From Rhizobium sp. (GTDB lineage Bacteria > Pseudomonadota > Alphaproteobacteria > Rhizobiales > Rhizobiaceae), in NCBI GenBank assembly GCA_028290545.1, contig JAQGJP010000101.1, positions 1 through 45,336 on the forward strand: a stretch of DNA of 45,336 nt, written 5' to 3'. The position numbers and the translations under genes are program-made. Below are positions 34,494 to 43,377 of the stretch, piece by piece; within the stretch, counting starts at the first letter, position 1, and every line of letters starts with the position of its first letter. Below the pieces are notes generated by a model. The model ran no database searches. It was not told the DNA's origin and worked only from the letters and a program-made list of their open reading frames with translations.

Positions 34494-34784
34494 ATGAAAA
34501 TGAAAACTGTCATCAAACTTGCCCTGACGGCATCGCTCATCGTTGTTACGGCCCTTGCTGCCTATGCGGCCGAGTTCACCAAGGGAACCGTGAAGAAGGT
34601 CGACTTGAAGGCCAAGAAGGTCACGATCATCCACGAGGAACTGAAAAACCTCGAGATGCCAGCCATGACCATGGTGTTCAAAGTCGCCGGCGACGCGATG
34701 ATGGAAAAGCTCAAGGAAGGCGCGAAGATCGAGTTCGTGGCGGAGCGCGTCAAAGGCAAGCTCACCGTCACCGAAGTCAAATAA
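34494..34784 (+). CDS. cusF: CusF-like periplasmic copper chaperone
   Basis: The 96-residue protein has a signal peptide (MKTVIKLALTASLIVVTALA) and a small OB-fold domain. The ligand region is HEELKNLEMPAMTMVF. E. coli CusF uses His36, Met47, Met49 and a capping Trp44; here the two Met are kept (MTM) but the Trp position is occupied by Met. Family proteins hand Cu(I) or Ag(I) to CusB. It is the last gene of the operon, followed by a long hairpin. Confidence 0.88.
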   Translation: MKMKTVIKLALTASLIVVTALAAYAAEFTKGTVKKVDLKAKKVTIIHEELKNLEMPAMTMVFKVAGDAMMEKLKEGAKIEFVAERVKGKLTVTEVK

Positions 34785-34796
34785 ACGCAACAGACT

Positions 34797-34837
34797 TGAG
34801 ATAGGAGCCGCGCGACTTCGGCGCGGCTCCTATCTCA
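34797..34837 (+). terminator. Long perfect hairpin ending the copper operon
   Basis: TGAGATAGGAGCCGCGC (34797-34813) and its exact inverse complement (34821-34837) form a 17-bp stem with a 7-base loop, 13 bases after the cusF stop. There is no U-tract, so termination may need Rho, or the hairpin may stabilise the mRNA 3' end. It reaches the first possible ATG (34837) of the cyclase gene. Confidence 0.75.
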
Positions 34838-34860
34838 TGAACAGACACGAATATTCAATC

Positions 34861-36201
34861 ATGGCTAAAAAGTCCGACCCGAGCTTGCGCTCCGACTCCA
34901 AACTGGAACTTCGCTCGATTTCCTTGCGCTTCGTCGTGTTCGTCATCCTCATAGGAAACCTTCTCCTCGGAGGCGGAGAGTCGGATCGGTGGACCTACGT
35001 GCTCGTTGTCGTGAACTACATGGTGGCAAGCGTCGCGCTGATAGCTGCGGCAAGATACGTGCTGGACCATTCACGGCTGCATATGTTGACCGTTGTTCTT
35101 GACGCCGTTCTGGTCGTCGTCATCCTTTACGCTCACATTCTTGGCGGCCCGGTGACCGAGAACCACAACCTGACCACTACCAGTCTGGTCGTCGCGTTCA
35201 TTCTGCTCAACCACGTCGGCTTGAGACTGGAGCGGACACCGATCCTGGTTTTTTCGAGTATCATCCTCGCGTCCTGGGTCGCCATGCTTGCGTTGATGAG
35301 CCTCCGCCACCATGCGACCGATCTTTCGGGTTTGCTGGCATCCTTCTTCAATCGCGACCTGGGCCTGGCAGTCAGCTTCGGTTTCACGGCAGTGGCGATT
35401 TTCCTCGTTGCGGGCGACCATCAACAAATCCGGAAGGAAGCGCAGCGGGCGGACCGAAAACGCCTCAACCTCTCGCGGTTCTTCTCTCCTTTCGTTGTCG
35501 CGGATTTGGAAGAGGGCGGTCCGGCTCTCGATCTCGAGCGACGCGATGCGGCAATCATGTTCGTCGATCTCCGTGATTTCACGCGTTTCGCGGAAAACGC
35601 GCCTCCCAACGAACTGGCCTACGTTCTGGCGGCCTACCGCGATGTCGTTTCGGGAGTAGTGTTGGAACACGGCGGAACGGTGGACAAATTCATCGGCGAT
35701 GGGGTCATGGCCGTCTTCGGTCAGCCCACGGCTGCACATGACGATGCCGACCGCGCCTTGGCATGCGCACTCGATCTGGTCGATGCGCTCAACGACTGGA
35801 AGTCTCATTGCAGGAGCGTAGGCCTGCCTGCGCTGAAATCCGGTATCGGACTTCATTTCGGACCTGTCGTCGCGGGCGTCATCGAAGCAGGCTGCCATAG
35901 CGAGTTCACAGTCATTGGAGACGCGGTAAACGTGGCGCAACGGCTCGAGTCGGTGTCAAAGTCTTTCGACGCCCCGCTCGTCGTTTCGATCCCGCTCTTT
36001 GGACATCTAACAAGAGCTGTTCCAAAGTCTGGCTGGATTACTCAGGCTGCGGTCGCGCTTCCCGGTCGGCGCATTCCGGTGGATATCGCTTATCTGAAGA
36101 ATGATCACGACGACCGATTGTCTGAAAGCTCGCGGGAAAACGCAACTGCAGACTTGGAATCCGCTGTTGTCCCACTGCTGGATAGCATTGGTGGCGTCTA
36201 G
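34861..36201 (+). CDS. Membrane class III adenylate/guanylate cyclase
   Basis: The 446-residue protein has an N-terminal membrane domain of about six helices (residues 20-190) and a C-terminal CHD cyclase domain. Motifs IMFVDLRDFTRFAE (metal Asp), FIGDGVMAVFGQ (second Asp) and FTVIGDAVNVAQRLE (base/transition-state segment) look intact, so it should make cAMP. The start may be ATG 34861 or ATG 34837; neither has a clear ribosome binding site. It stands alone between copper units. A link to copper signalling is unproven. Confidence 0.87.
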   Translation: MAKKSDPSLRSDSKLELRSISLRFVVFVILIGNLLLGGGESDRWTYVLVVVNYMVASVALIAAARYVLDHSRLHMLTVVLDAVLVVVILYAHILGGPVTENHNLTTTSLVVAFILLNHVGLRLERTPILVFSSIILASWVAMLALMSLRHHATDLSGLLASFFNRDLGLAVSFGFTAVAIFLVAGDHQQIRKEAQRADRKRLNLSRFFSPFVVADLEEGGPALDLERRDAAIMFVDLRDFTRFAENAPPNELAYVLAAYRDVVSGVVLEHGGTVDKFIGDGVMAVFGQPTAAHDDADRALACALDLVDALNDWKSHCRSVGLPALKSGIGLHFGPVVAGVIEAGCHSEFTVIGDAVNVAQRLESVSKSFDAPLVVSIPLFGHLTRAVPKSGWITQAAVALPGRRIPVDIAYLKNDHDDRLSESSRENATADLESAVVPLLDSIGGV

Positions 36202-36563
36202 GATACAGGAACGTCGCAGAGGGTGCGGAAGAGCGCTCGTTTCCAGTCCGAGGCGTCGGTTTCCGTCGATATCGGATATCGCACGCCTCTCACCATGACC
36301 TCGGCAGGTGCGGAGCACCGTACGCTGGCTTTGTGATGTGATCTGTCTGTATAGACGACAGCCCTTGTGACATCCGCCTTCTGAAGCGCAATGGCAACAT
36401 CGAAATCGAAATACGAATCCGCCGCCGTCGATGAAGATAAAATGGAAAGGCTGACAGAATTCTTGTCGTCGAAACGAGCCGTGTAGAAGGCCAACGATCC
36501 AGCGTCCGCGACAACGGGTATCATTAATAAAGCGATAGTCGAAAGAAGCCGAGTGACTGTCAT
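36198..36563 (-). CDS. Small secreted protein of unknown function
   Basis: The product is 121 residues with a clear signal peptide (MTVTRLLSTIALLMIPVVADA) and a strong ribosome binding site (GGGAGGT) before ATG 36563. The mature part (SLAFYTARFDDKNSVSLSIL, VAIALQKADVTRAVVYTDR) has two Cys that could pair. I do not recognise the family. It converges with the cyclase gene, sharing 4 bases at their stops. Confidence 0.72.
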   Translation of the reverse strand: MTVTRLLSTIALLMIPVVADAGSLAFYTARFDDKNSVSLSILSSSTAADSYFDFDVAIALQKADVTRAVVYTDRSHHKASVRCSAPAEVMVRGVRYPISTETDASDWKRALFRTLCDVPVS

Positions 36564-36843
36564 GGTCACCTCCCGTTCCCAAGCAAGTATCTTACCATTT
36601 TGCGGGGACGTTATAAACATCAATCGCATTGGCTCAGCCTTCTGCGAATACACGAACAGCTTACCAGCAGACACTGTCGTCGCAGAGCGCCGGGTCGGAA
36701 GCTCGATGTTTAGTGGTGGGAAATTCTTCTTAAAGCATAGCCCGCCCGAGGTATCCAGCAGGGTGACGCAGGACTGCGATTGATTTGAATCAAGCAATGT
36801 TGGTTCGGACACCCTATGTAAGAGGGACCAAAGGAAGTCACAG
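36564..36843. other. Intergenic divergent promoter region
   Basis: This 280-base region separates the secreted hypothetical gene (minus) from the fourth leader-like gene (plus). It holds a perfect 14-bp palindrome TTGATTTGAATCAA (36780-36793), a candidate operator, and an AAAGGAAG ribosome binding site for the plus-strand gene. No typical CueR promoter was found. Confidence 0.45.
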
Positions 36844-37215
36844 ATGGCGATCTGGCACAAATTAAGCGGAGACATGCGGAAACTTCTGGCTAAGATGCTG
36901 GCGGTATTCGTGCTGCTCTTGCCTGCGCCCGGCGTCATGGCAATGCAATGCAACGACGATCAAATGACGATCGTGCATCATGCAACGGACGTTTCCGCCC
37001 ACGTTTCGCTCAAGTCCGACCACAAACATGGAAGCGGAAAGGAGACGTGCTGCAAAGCAAGTTGCGTGGTCTGTTCGGCGGTTTTCGCGCCCGTCGACTC
37101 CACTATTCACATCGAACGATCCAGCCGGAAATTCACGGCCACGTCTGCCTTTCTTGCCGACCTCACCTTGCCGCCGCTCCTCGGCCCGCCGCGAATCATG
37201 ACCTCGACGCTCTGA
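36844..37215 (+). CDS. Small secreted CxxxCxxC protein with Pro-Pro end, CutF-like leader (unit 4)
   Basis: The 123-residue protein has a signal peptide (LLAKMLAVFVLLLPAPGVMA), a His-rich middle (HATDVSAHVSLKSDHKHGSG), an exact CxxxCxxC motif (CKASCVVC) and the end LPPLLGPPRIMTSTL. It lies directly before a CueO/CutO-like oxidase gene. In Rhodobacter capsulatus the cutF-cutO pair has the same order. There CutF carries a Cys motif of this type and a proline-rich C-terminus, and with an mRNA stem-loop controls cutO translation. The parallel is strong but inferred. Confidence 0.75.
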   Translation: MAIWHKLSGDMRKLLAKMLAVFVLLLPAPGVMAMQCNDDQMTIVHHATDVSAHVSLKSDHKHGSGKETCCKASCVVCSAVFAPVDSTIHIERSSRKFTATSAFLADLTLPPLLGPPRIMTSTL

Positions 37216-37216
37216 A

Positions 37217-37280
37217 TCCGCCTTCGCGAGATGGCGGAAAGCTGTCCGCCACCGCGGAACTATCGTCGGCATGCGCCGAC
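37217..37280 (+). promoter_or_regulatory. Alternative mRNA hairpins between leader-like gene and oxidase gene
   Basis: TCCGCC (37217-37222), GGCGGA (37233-37238) and TCCGCC (37245-37250) allow two mutually exclusive 6-bp stems sharing the central GGCGGA. A third hairpin GTCGGC-ATGC-GCCGAC follows at 37265-37280. CCTCG at the end of the leader gene (37202-37206) could also pair with the oxidase ribosome binding site CGAGG (37290-37294). This looks like a switch that responds to ribosome position on the leader gene. Confidence 0.55.
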
Positions 37281-37301
37281 ATCGGAAAACGAGGCAATAT
37301 C

Positions 37302-38774
37302 ATGTACCGCAGAGATTTCTTGAAGACTGCATCAGCAGCGACCGCATTCGCATTTTCACTTTCTTCTTCCAAAGGTGCCGTGGCCGGCACCGCGGCGGAG
37401 TCTGATCTACCACAAGATCGAAAGACCTTGTCGCTCTCAGTGAGCAAGCGCACCCTGGACGTCAACGGTAAGTCCGCCGAGGTCTACGGACTCGTCCAGC
37501 CCGACGGCACCCATGGGGTTAGGCTAGACGCCGAAGGCCTTTTCGATGTCGAACTCGCCAACCGCATAGGCGAGCCGACCCTGATCCACTGGCACGGTCT
37601 GACCCCGCCCTGGAATGCCGACGGCGTCCCCAATAATCCAGCGGCGCTTCTGAAACCTGCGGAGACAAGGAGCTATCGGTTCCCCGTCGGGGCTGGCGGC
37701 ACCCACTGGATGCATGCCCATACCCTCCAGGAGCAAAGGCTGCTGGCCGCACCGCTCATTGTGAGGACAGCCGAGGACCGCAAACAGGACGAACAGGAAG
37801 TCGTCATCCTGCTGCATGACTTCTCCTTCGCCTCGCCTGAAGAGTTGCTGGCCAAACTCAAGGGTCCGGCGGGAAAAGCCGCAAATGCGATGAACCACAA
37901 TATGATGGGTCACATGATGCCGAAGGACGAACAATCGATGTCCGATATGCCGATGATGAGCATGATGGGCGGCATGGACCTCAACGACATCGACTATGAC
38001 GCCTATCTCGCCAACGACCGCACGTTGGACGATCCGGAGGTCGTGGCAGTGGACCGCAACGGCACGGTGCGGCTGCGCATCATCAACGGCGCGACGGCGA
38101 CCGCGTTTACGATCGATCTCGGTGGCATCACAGGCACTGTCATCTCAGTAGACGGGCAAGCGATCAAGCCGGTCAACGGCAAGACGTTCCCGATCACCAT
38201 GGGGCAACGTCTCGACATCCGCCTGCGGATACCGATGTCGGGCGGCTCGTTCCCGGTTCTTGCGCTGCGCGAAGGCGGCATTGAGCGGACGGGGATCGTC
38301 CTGGCGACGAAGGACGCAGCGGTCTCGAAACTTGCAACCAGAGGCGACATCAAAGGCGGTGTGCTCAATCTTGGATTCGAAGCCTCCCTGTCTCCGCTGA
38401 ACCCCCTGGTGGTCAGGAAACCAGATCGTGAGTACGACCTCACGCTTGCGGGCAACATGCAGAGCTACGAGTGGGTGATAAGCGGCGCGGACGATCTTTC
38501 GGCGGACCTCGGCGATCGCCTGGAATTCACCATCGGCAACATGTCTATGATGGCCCATCCGATGCATCTGCATGGCCATCATTTCCAGGTTGTCGGCATC
38601 AACGGCATGAGGTTTGAAGGCGCTGTGCGCGACACCGTGCTGATCCCGCCAATGCAGCAGGTGACTTTGGCGTTCGACGCGAACAATCCCGGAAGTTGGC
38701 CGTTCCACTGCCATCATCTCTACCATATGGCCTCGGGTATGATGGCTTTCGTGAAGTACGAGAAGATGGGCTAA
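37302..38774 (+). CDS. CueO/CutO-like multicopper oxidase (Cu(I) oxidase, second copy)
   Basis: The 490-residue oxidase has a Tat signal (MYRRDFLKTASAATAFAFSL), all copper motifs (HWHGLTPPWNADG, HWMHAHT, HPMHLHGHHFQV, HCHHLYHMASGMM) and a Met-rich insert (NHNMMGHMMP ... MPMMSMMGGM, about residues 198-227). The insert is like that of CueO, which binds substrate Cu(I). It probably oxidises periplasmic Cu(I). It differs from the oxidase at 32608, which lacks the CueO-type Met insert. ATG 37302 starts at the Tat signal, with GAGG upstream. Confidence 0.93.
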   Translation: MYRRDFLKTASAATAFAFSLSSSKGAVAGTAAESDLPQDRKTLSLSVSKRTLDVNGKSAEVYGLVQPDGTHGVRLDAEGLFDVELANRIGEPTLIHWHGLTPPWNADGVPNNPAALLKPAETRSYRFPVGAGGTHWMHAHTLQEQRLLAAPLIVRTAEDRKQDEQEVVILLHDFSFASPEELLAKLKGPAGKAANAMNHNMMGHMMPKDEQSMSDMPMMSMMGGMDLNDIDYDAYLANDRTLDDPEVVAVDRNGTVRLRIINGATATAFTIDLGGITGTVISVDGQAIKPVNGKTFPITMGQRLDIRLRIPMSGGSFPVLALREGGIERTGIVLATKDAAVSKLATRGDIKGGVLNLGFEASLSPLNPLVVRKPDREYDLTLAGNMQSYEWVISGADDLSADLGDRLEFTIGNMSMMAHPMHLHGHHFQVVGINGMRFEGAVRDTVLIPPMQQVTLAFDANNPGSWPFHCHHLYHMASGMMAFVKYEKMG

Positions 38775-38792
38775 AAATTACCCTATGTATTT

Positions 38793-38821
38793 CCTCCGCT
38801 CTGGGACGTCTGGGGCGGAGG
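38793..38821 (+). promoter_or_regulatory. Intergenic hairpin between oxidase and CopB-like ATPase genes
   Basis: CCTCCGC (38793-38799) and GCGGAGG (38815-38821) pair perfectly, and the stem can extend inward with T-G, C-G and T-G pairs. It lies in the 81-base gap between the two genes, without a following T-run. It could partly attenuate transcription or stabilise a processed mRNA end. Confidence 0.5.
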
Positions 38822-38855
38822 AGTTCCGTATTTCAACAAAAAGGAGATTTCAGCC

Positions 38856-41062
<2,207 letters not shown>

Positions 41063-41066
<4 letters not shown>

Positions 41067-41269
41067 CAGGTCGAAATCTATTCTTCTTCGGCATCTCCCT
41101 CGGGATCATCGTGCTGTTCTTCGTGCTCAGGGAACATTGGGGGCATATGTTCGGGCTGATCCCATATCTGATATTGCTCGCCTGTCCGCTGATGCATCTG
41201 TTCCACCATCACGGCGGGCACCATGCAGGGCATGGCGAACACGACGCGAAAAAGGACCCGCCTGGATGA
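41063..41269 (+). CDS. DUF2933 small His-rich membrane protein
   Basis: The 68-residue protein has a double hydrophobic N-terminal region ([35 protein letters not shown]) and a His-rich tail ([14 protein letters not shown]). This is the DUF2933 pattern common in copper/silver resistance islands. It may bind metal at the membrane next to the ATPase. It overlaps both the ATPase gene and the following SRPBCC gene by 4 bases. Confidence 0.87.
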
Positions 41270-41405
41270 CCTACGCTCATTCCGCCGAGGCTGTCGTGAT
41301 GGTCGATGCGTCGGCCGAAGCCCTGTTCGACTATTTGGATGATCAGGAGCGTCTTGGGTCACACATGCAGAAGCCGTCCATGATGATGATGGGCGGTCGG
41401 ATGAC
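41266..41405 (+). pseudogene. SRPBCC-family gene truncated by recombination
   Basis: ATG 41266 overlaps the DUF2933 stop. The first 46 residues (AEAVVMVDASAEALFDYLDD, then GSHMQKPSMMMMGGRMT) look like the start of an SRPBCC ligand-binding protein often seen after DUF2933. From about 41405 the sequence no longer fits and instead encodes an integrase in another frame. The open frame runs on to 41559 with unrelated residues. Two-thirds of the original gene is gone. Confidence 0.72.
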
Positions 41406-41933
41406 GATTACGGCATTGTCTGGAGAATTGTCACCAAAGGGGAAGCATGGCGAGCGTTACCGCTTGGTGACATGGCTCAGGACGTGGTTCGTCAAGCGAA
41501 GAAAGACTTCGCGGCGTATCAAAGTGAATTCCTTTTTCCGAAGTCCAAACGCCGACTGAAGACCGACGATCTCGATGGGATGGTGAACAAGCGGACCGTT
41601 TCGAAAATCATGGAAAGCATGCGCGAAAAAGGTGAGGTGTTTTACAATTCACCGATCAAGCCGTCGACACATCACCTCCGCAAGGCCTTCGTCTCATATA
41701 TGCGGCCTCGGATGCACACGTTCTCGGTCGCAGGGGAGAAACTGAGGAAGGAAGACGTTCAGATGATCACTCACTGGAACGAGGGTCGGGACGACACCGC
41801 CGCATCGGTCTACGACAAGAACGACTACCTCGATGTTAAGGCTGCAATCTTGAAAGCTTGGGTGACTTACGTGATGGAAGGATATTCGCTTTACATGCAG
41901 TCGATAACACCATTCCTTCAAGCCGCTGAGTAA
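41406..41933 (+). pseudogene. Tyrosine-recombinase (integrase) remnant, C-terminal part
   Basis: The frame from about 41406 reads DYGIVWRIVTKGEAWRALPL without a start codon of its own and runs to a stop at 41933. The C-terminal part has STHHLRKAFVSYM (HxLR box) and ITHWNEGRDDTAASVYDKND (H/W and the Tyr nucleophile), the pattern of tyrosine recombinases. The N-terminal DNA-binding half and the first catalytic Arg are missing. It is joined to the truncated SRPBCC gene and marks an old recombination junction. Translation could begin at ATG 41472. Confidence 0.75.
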
Positions 41934-41992
41934 CATATTGATTTCATTGACGTTCAGCAGCGAGGGCGTTTTAAGGCCTCCGCTACTGAAAC

Positions 41993-42286
41993 TCATCTGA
42001 TGTTTGCGGCCAGAAGGTTGCATGGTTCGCAAAGTCTATGCGCAAAGCCTGATGAAAACACTGGCTTTGCGCAGCACAGACAAGGTTGCATCCTCGCCTG
42101 GTTGACCGGCCGGTTATATCGTTTATCACGCCGCGCTTCGATCTGGGTGATCTGGCCAAGCCTCGACGCTTTGGTGTATATCGACTTCCGCGACCTGCCT
42201 ATCTGCCGCGCGATATCGTCTACATCTGTCCCTGCCAGCCGCATCTGCATCAGGCTCTCGGTCTTCTGATGTCCACTTCTTCGCAT
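41993..42286 (-). CDS. Small HTH/Myb-like zinc-ribbon protein, probable frameshift at the 5' end
   Basis: The product is 97 residues with a helix-turn-helix (RLAGTDVDDIARQIGRSRKS) and a C-terminal Cys4 zinc ribbon (CLCCAKPVF ... LCEPCN). A better ribosome binding site (GGAG) serves ATG 42290, which reads MDAKKWTSED before leaving frame. Removing one C near 42260 would give MDAKKWTSEDESLMQMRLAG, a typical Myb/SANT start. So the present ATG 42286 may be a fallback start, or the gene is frameshifted. It lies downstream of the XRE gene. Confidence 0.6.
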   Translation of the reverse strand: MRRSGHQKTESLMQMRLAGTDVDDIARQIGRSRKSIYTKASRLGQITQIEARRDKRYNRPVNQARMQPCLCCAKPVFSSGFAHRLCEPCNLLAANIR

Positions 42287-42369
42287 CCATCGTCGTCTCC
42301 AAACTCAATCTTGGAGACAATTCTCAGCGCGATTTCCGTCGGCCGCCACACCTATCTCGTTGACAGAAT

Positions 42370-42675
42370 TCAGTCGGTGCCGTCGGGGATTCGCATTTCG
42401 TCAGCTACCGACATCACTGGCCGCATAGGCTCCTGATGGCGATTGAGATGTCGGTCCACCATCCGTTGGACATCACCACCGATACGTCTCGGCACCAGGA
42501 TCACTTCGCAATCCAACGCCGCACAGATCGAGTGCAAGGTCTCGGCACTGGCGTTCGATTTGCCCGATTCAATCATCGAGATATCGGACTGATGCATACC
42601 CGCGAGATCAGCCAGGGCAGCCTGCGTCAGACCCCGGTCGCGGCGCAATTCCCGAATTGCTTTCAAAAATTCCAT
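42370..42675 (-). CDS. XRE-family HTH regulator (HipB-like)
   Basis: The 101-residue protein has an N-terminal Cro/C1-type HTH (LRRDRGLTQAALADLAGMHQ, SDISMIESGKSNAS) and a short C-terminal tail. It resembles HipB-type antitoxins, but no hipA gene follows. ATG 42675 with AGGA upstream is chosen over an in-frame ATG at 42720. A pair of inverted TTATACCC boxes lies just upstream, probably its operators, suggesting autoregulation. Confidence 0.82.
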   Translation of the reverse strand: MEFLKAIRELRRDRGLTQAALADLAGMHQSDISMIESGKSNASAETLHSICAALDCEVILVPRRIGGDVQRMVDRHLNRHQEPMRPVMSVADEMRIPDGTD

Positions 42676-42700
42676 GGTCCTAATCCCGGTTTGAGAATAT

Positions 42701-42742
42701 AGCTTATACCCGATATTCATGGACGATTATAGGGTATAACCT
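42701..42742. promoter_or_regulatory. Inverted TTATACCC boxes upstream of the XRE gene
   Basis: AGCTTATACCC (42701-42711) and GGGTATAACCT (42732-42742) form an inverted repeat of 11-base arms with one mismatch and a 20-base spacer. They start 26 bases upstream of the XRE start codon. Such spaced operator pairs are typical of autoregulated XRE/HipB repressors that bind two sites. Confidence 0.7.
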
Positions 42743-42865
42743 ATGAGCGCGATTGAGGTTGAATGCATGCGAGATTTGCAGTTAAGGCGAAATAGGTTCC
42801 GTTGTCGCTTTCACCTCTAAGCCAAGTTTGTTTACGCGTCCGTTGAAAAACTGGTATCATTGGGC
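42743..42865. other. Gap between XRE operator and orphan antitoxin
   Basis: I see no gene or clear structure in these 123 bases. They presumably contain the promoter of the VbhA-like gene on the plus strand. Confidence 0.35.
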
Positions 42866-43075
42866 ATGGCCAGACGTCCCCATATCCCCACTAACGCAGA
42901 CATCGTGCGCGACGTGATCAGCAGTTCGAGACTTGAAGGCATCGACATCGATGCCGAGACCGCCGAGGTCATTACCAGGATCGCACACAGCGACATTACT
43001 GACGCAGAAATTAAGGCGTGGAAGACCATTCAGATCGGGACCGCGATTAAGGCCGAGGGCATACCAGACATTTGA
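42866..43075 (+). CDS. Orphan VbhA-like Fic antitoxin
   Basis: The 69-residue protein has the Fic-inhibitory motif Ser20-SRL-Glu24-Gly25 ((S/T)xxxE(G/N)), followed by helices like those of the antitoxin at 24153 (GIDIDAETAEVITRIAHSDI against GVFLDAETQTTLRNWADGSL). No Fic gene follows: the next gene is on the opposite strand and ends 2 bases away. The upstream TTG (42860) is in frame, but ATG 42866 is preferred. It could protect against the window's Fic toxin or one elsewhere. Confidence 0.75.
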   Translation: MARRPHIPTNADIVRDVISSSRLEGIDIDAETAEVITRIAHSDITDAEIKAWKTIQIGTAIKAEGIPDI

Positions 43076-43077
43076 AG

Positions 43078-43377
43078 TTATAATGTCTTACCTGCTGCTA
43101 TTCGATCCATCTCGTCGAGAACATCATCGATATCCTCGACGTCGCCGGTCGCGACTTCATGCAGACCGATGCGATACGCCAAGACATCTGCCCATACCGC
43201 TTGCAGCCCCCGCCGACGAACAACCATCTTGCATAACGTAATCTTTTGCCGACGACGCCGGATTTCGACGTCGGCAAACTCCGTCTCGAAAAACGCATGC
43301 ATTTGCGCATCATCTTCGTCGCCGCCGGTCGCGAGATATCGGTCGACCGCCTTTGCGATCTGGATATCGTCAATCAT
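43078..43377 (-). CDS. Unknown 99-residue protein of the phosphoesterase operon
   Basis: This is a charged soluble protein (IDDIQIAKAVDRYLATGGDE, EDIDDVLDEMDRIAAGKTL) that I do not recognise. No signal or membrane segment is seen. Its ATG overlaps the stop of the metallophosphoesterase gene (ATGA), so it is co-translated with it. Confidence 0.6.
   Translation of the reverse strand: MIDDIQIAKAVDRYLATGGDEDDAQMHAFFETEFADVEIRRRRQKITLCKMVVRRRGLQAVWADVLAYRIGLHEVATGDVEDIDDVLDEMDRIAAGKTL

Noticed and set aside
34797..34837. Part of an insertion sequence end
   Set aside because: The perfect 17-bp inverted repeat has only a 7-base loop and sits just after an operon's last gene; no transposase is near.
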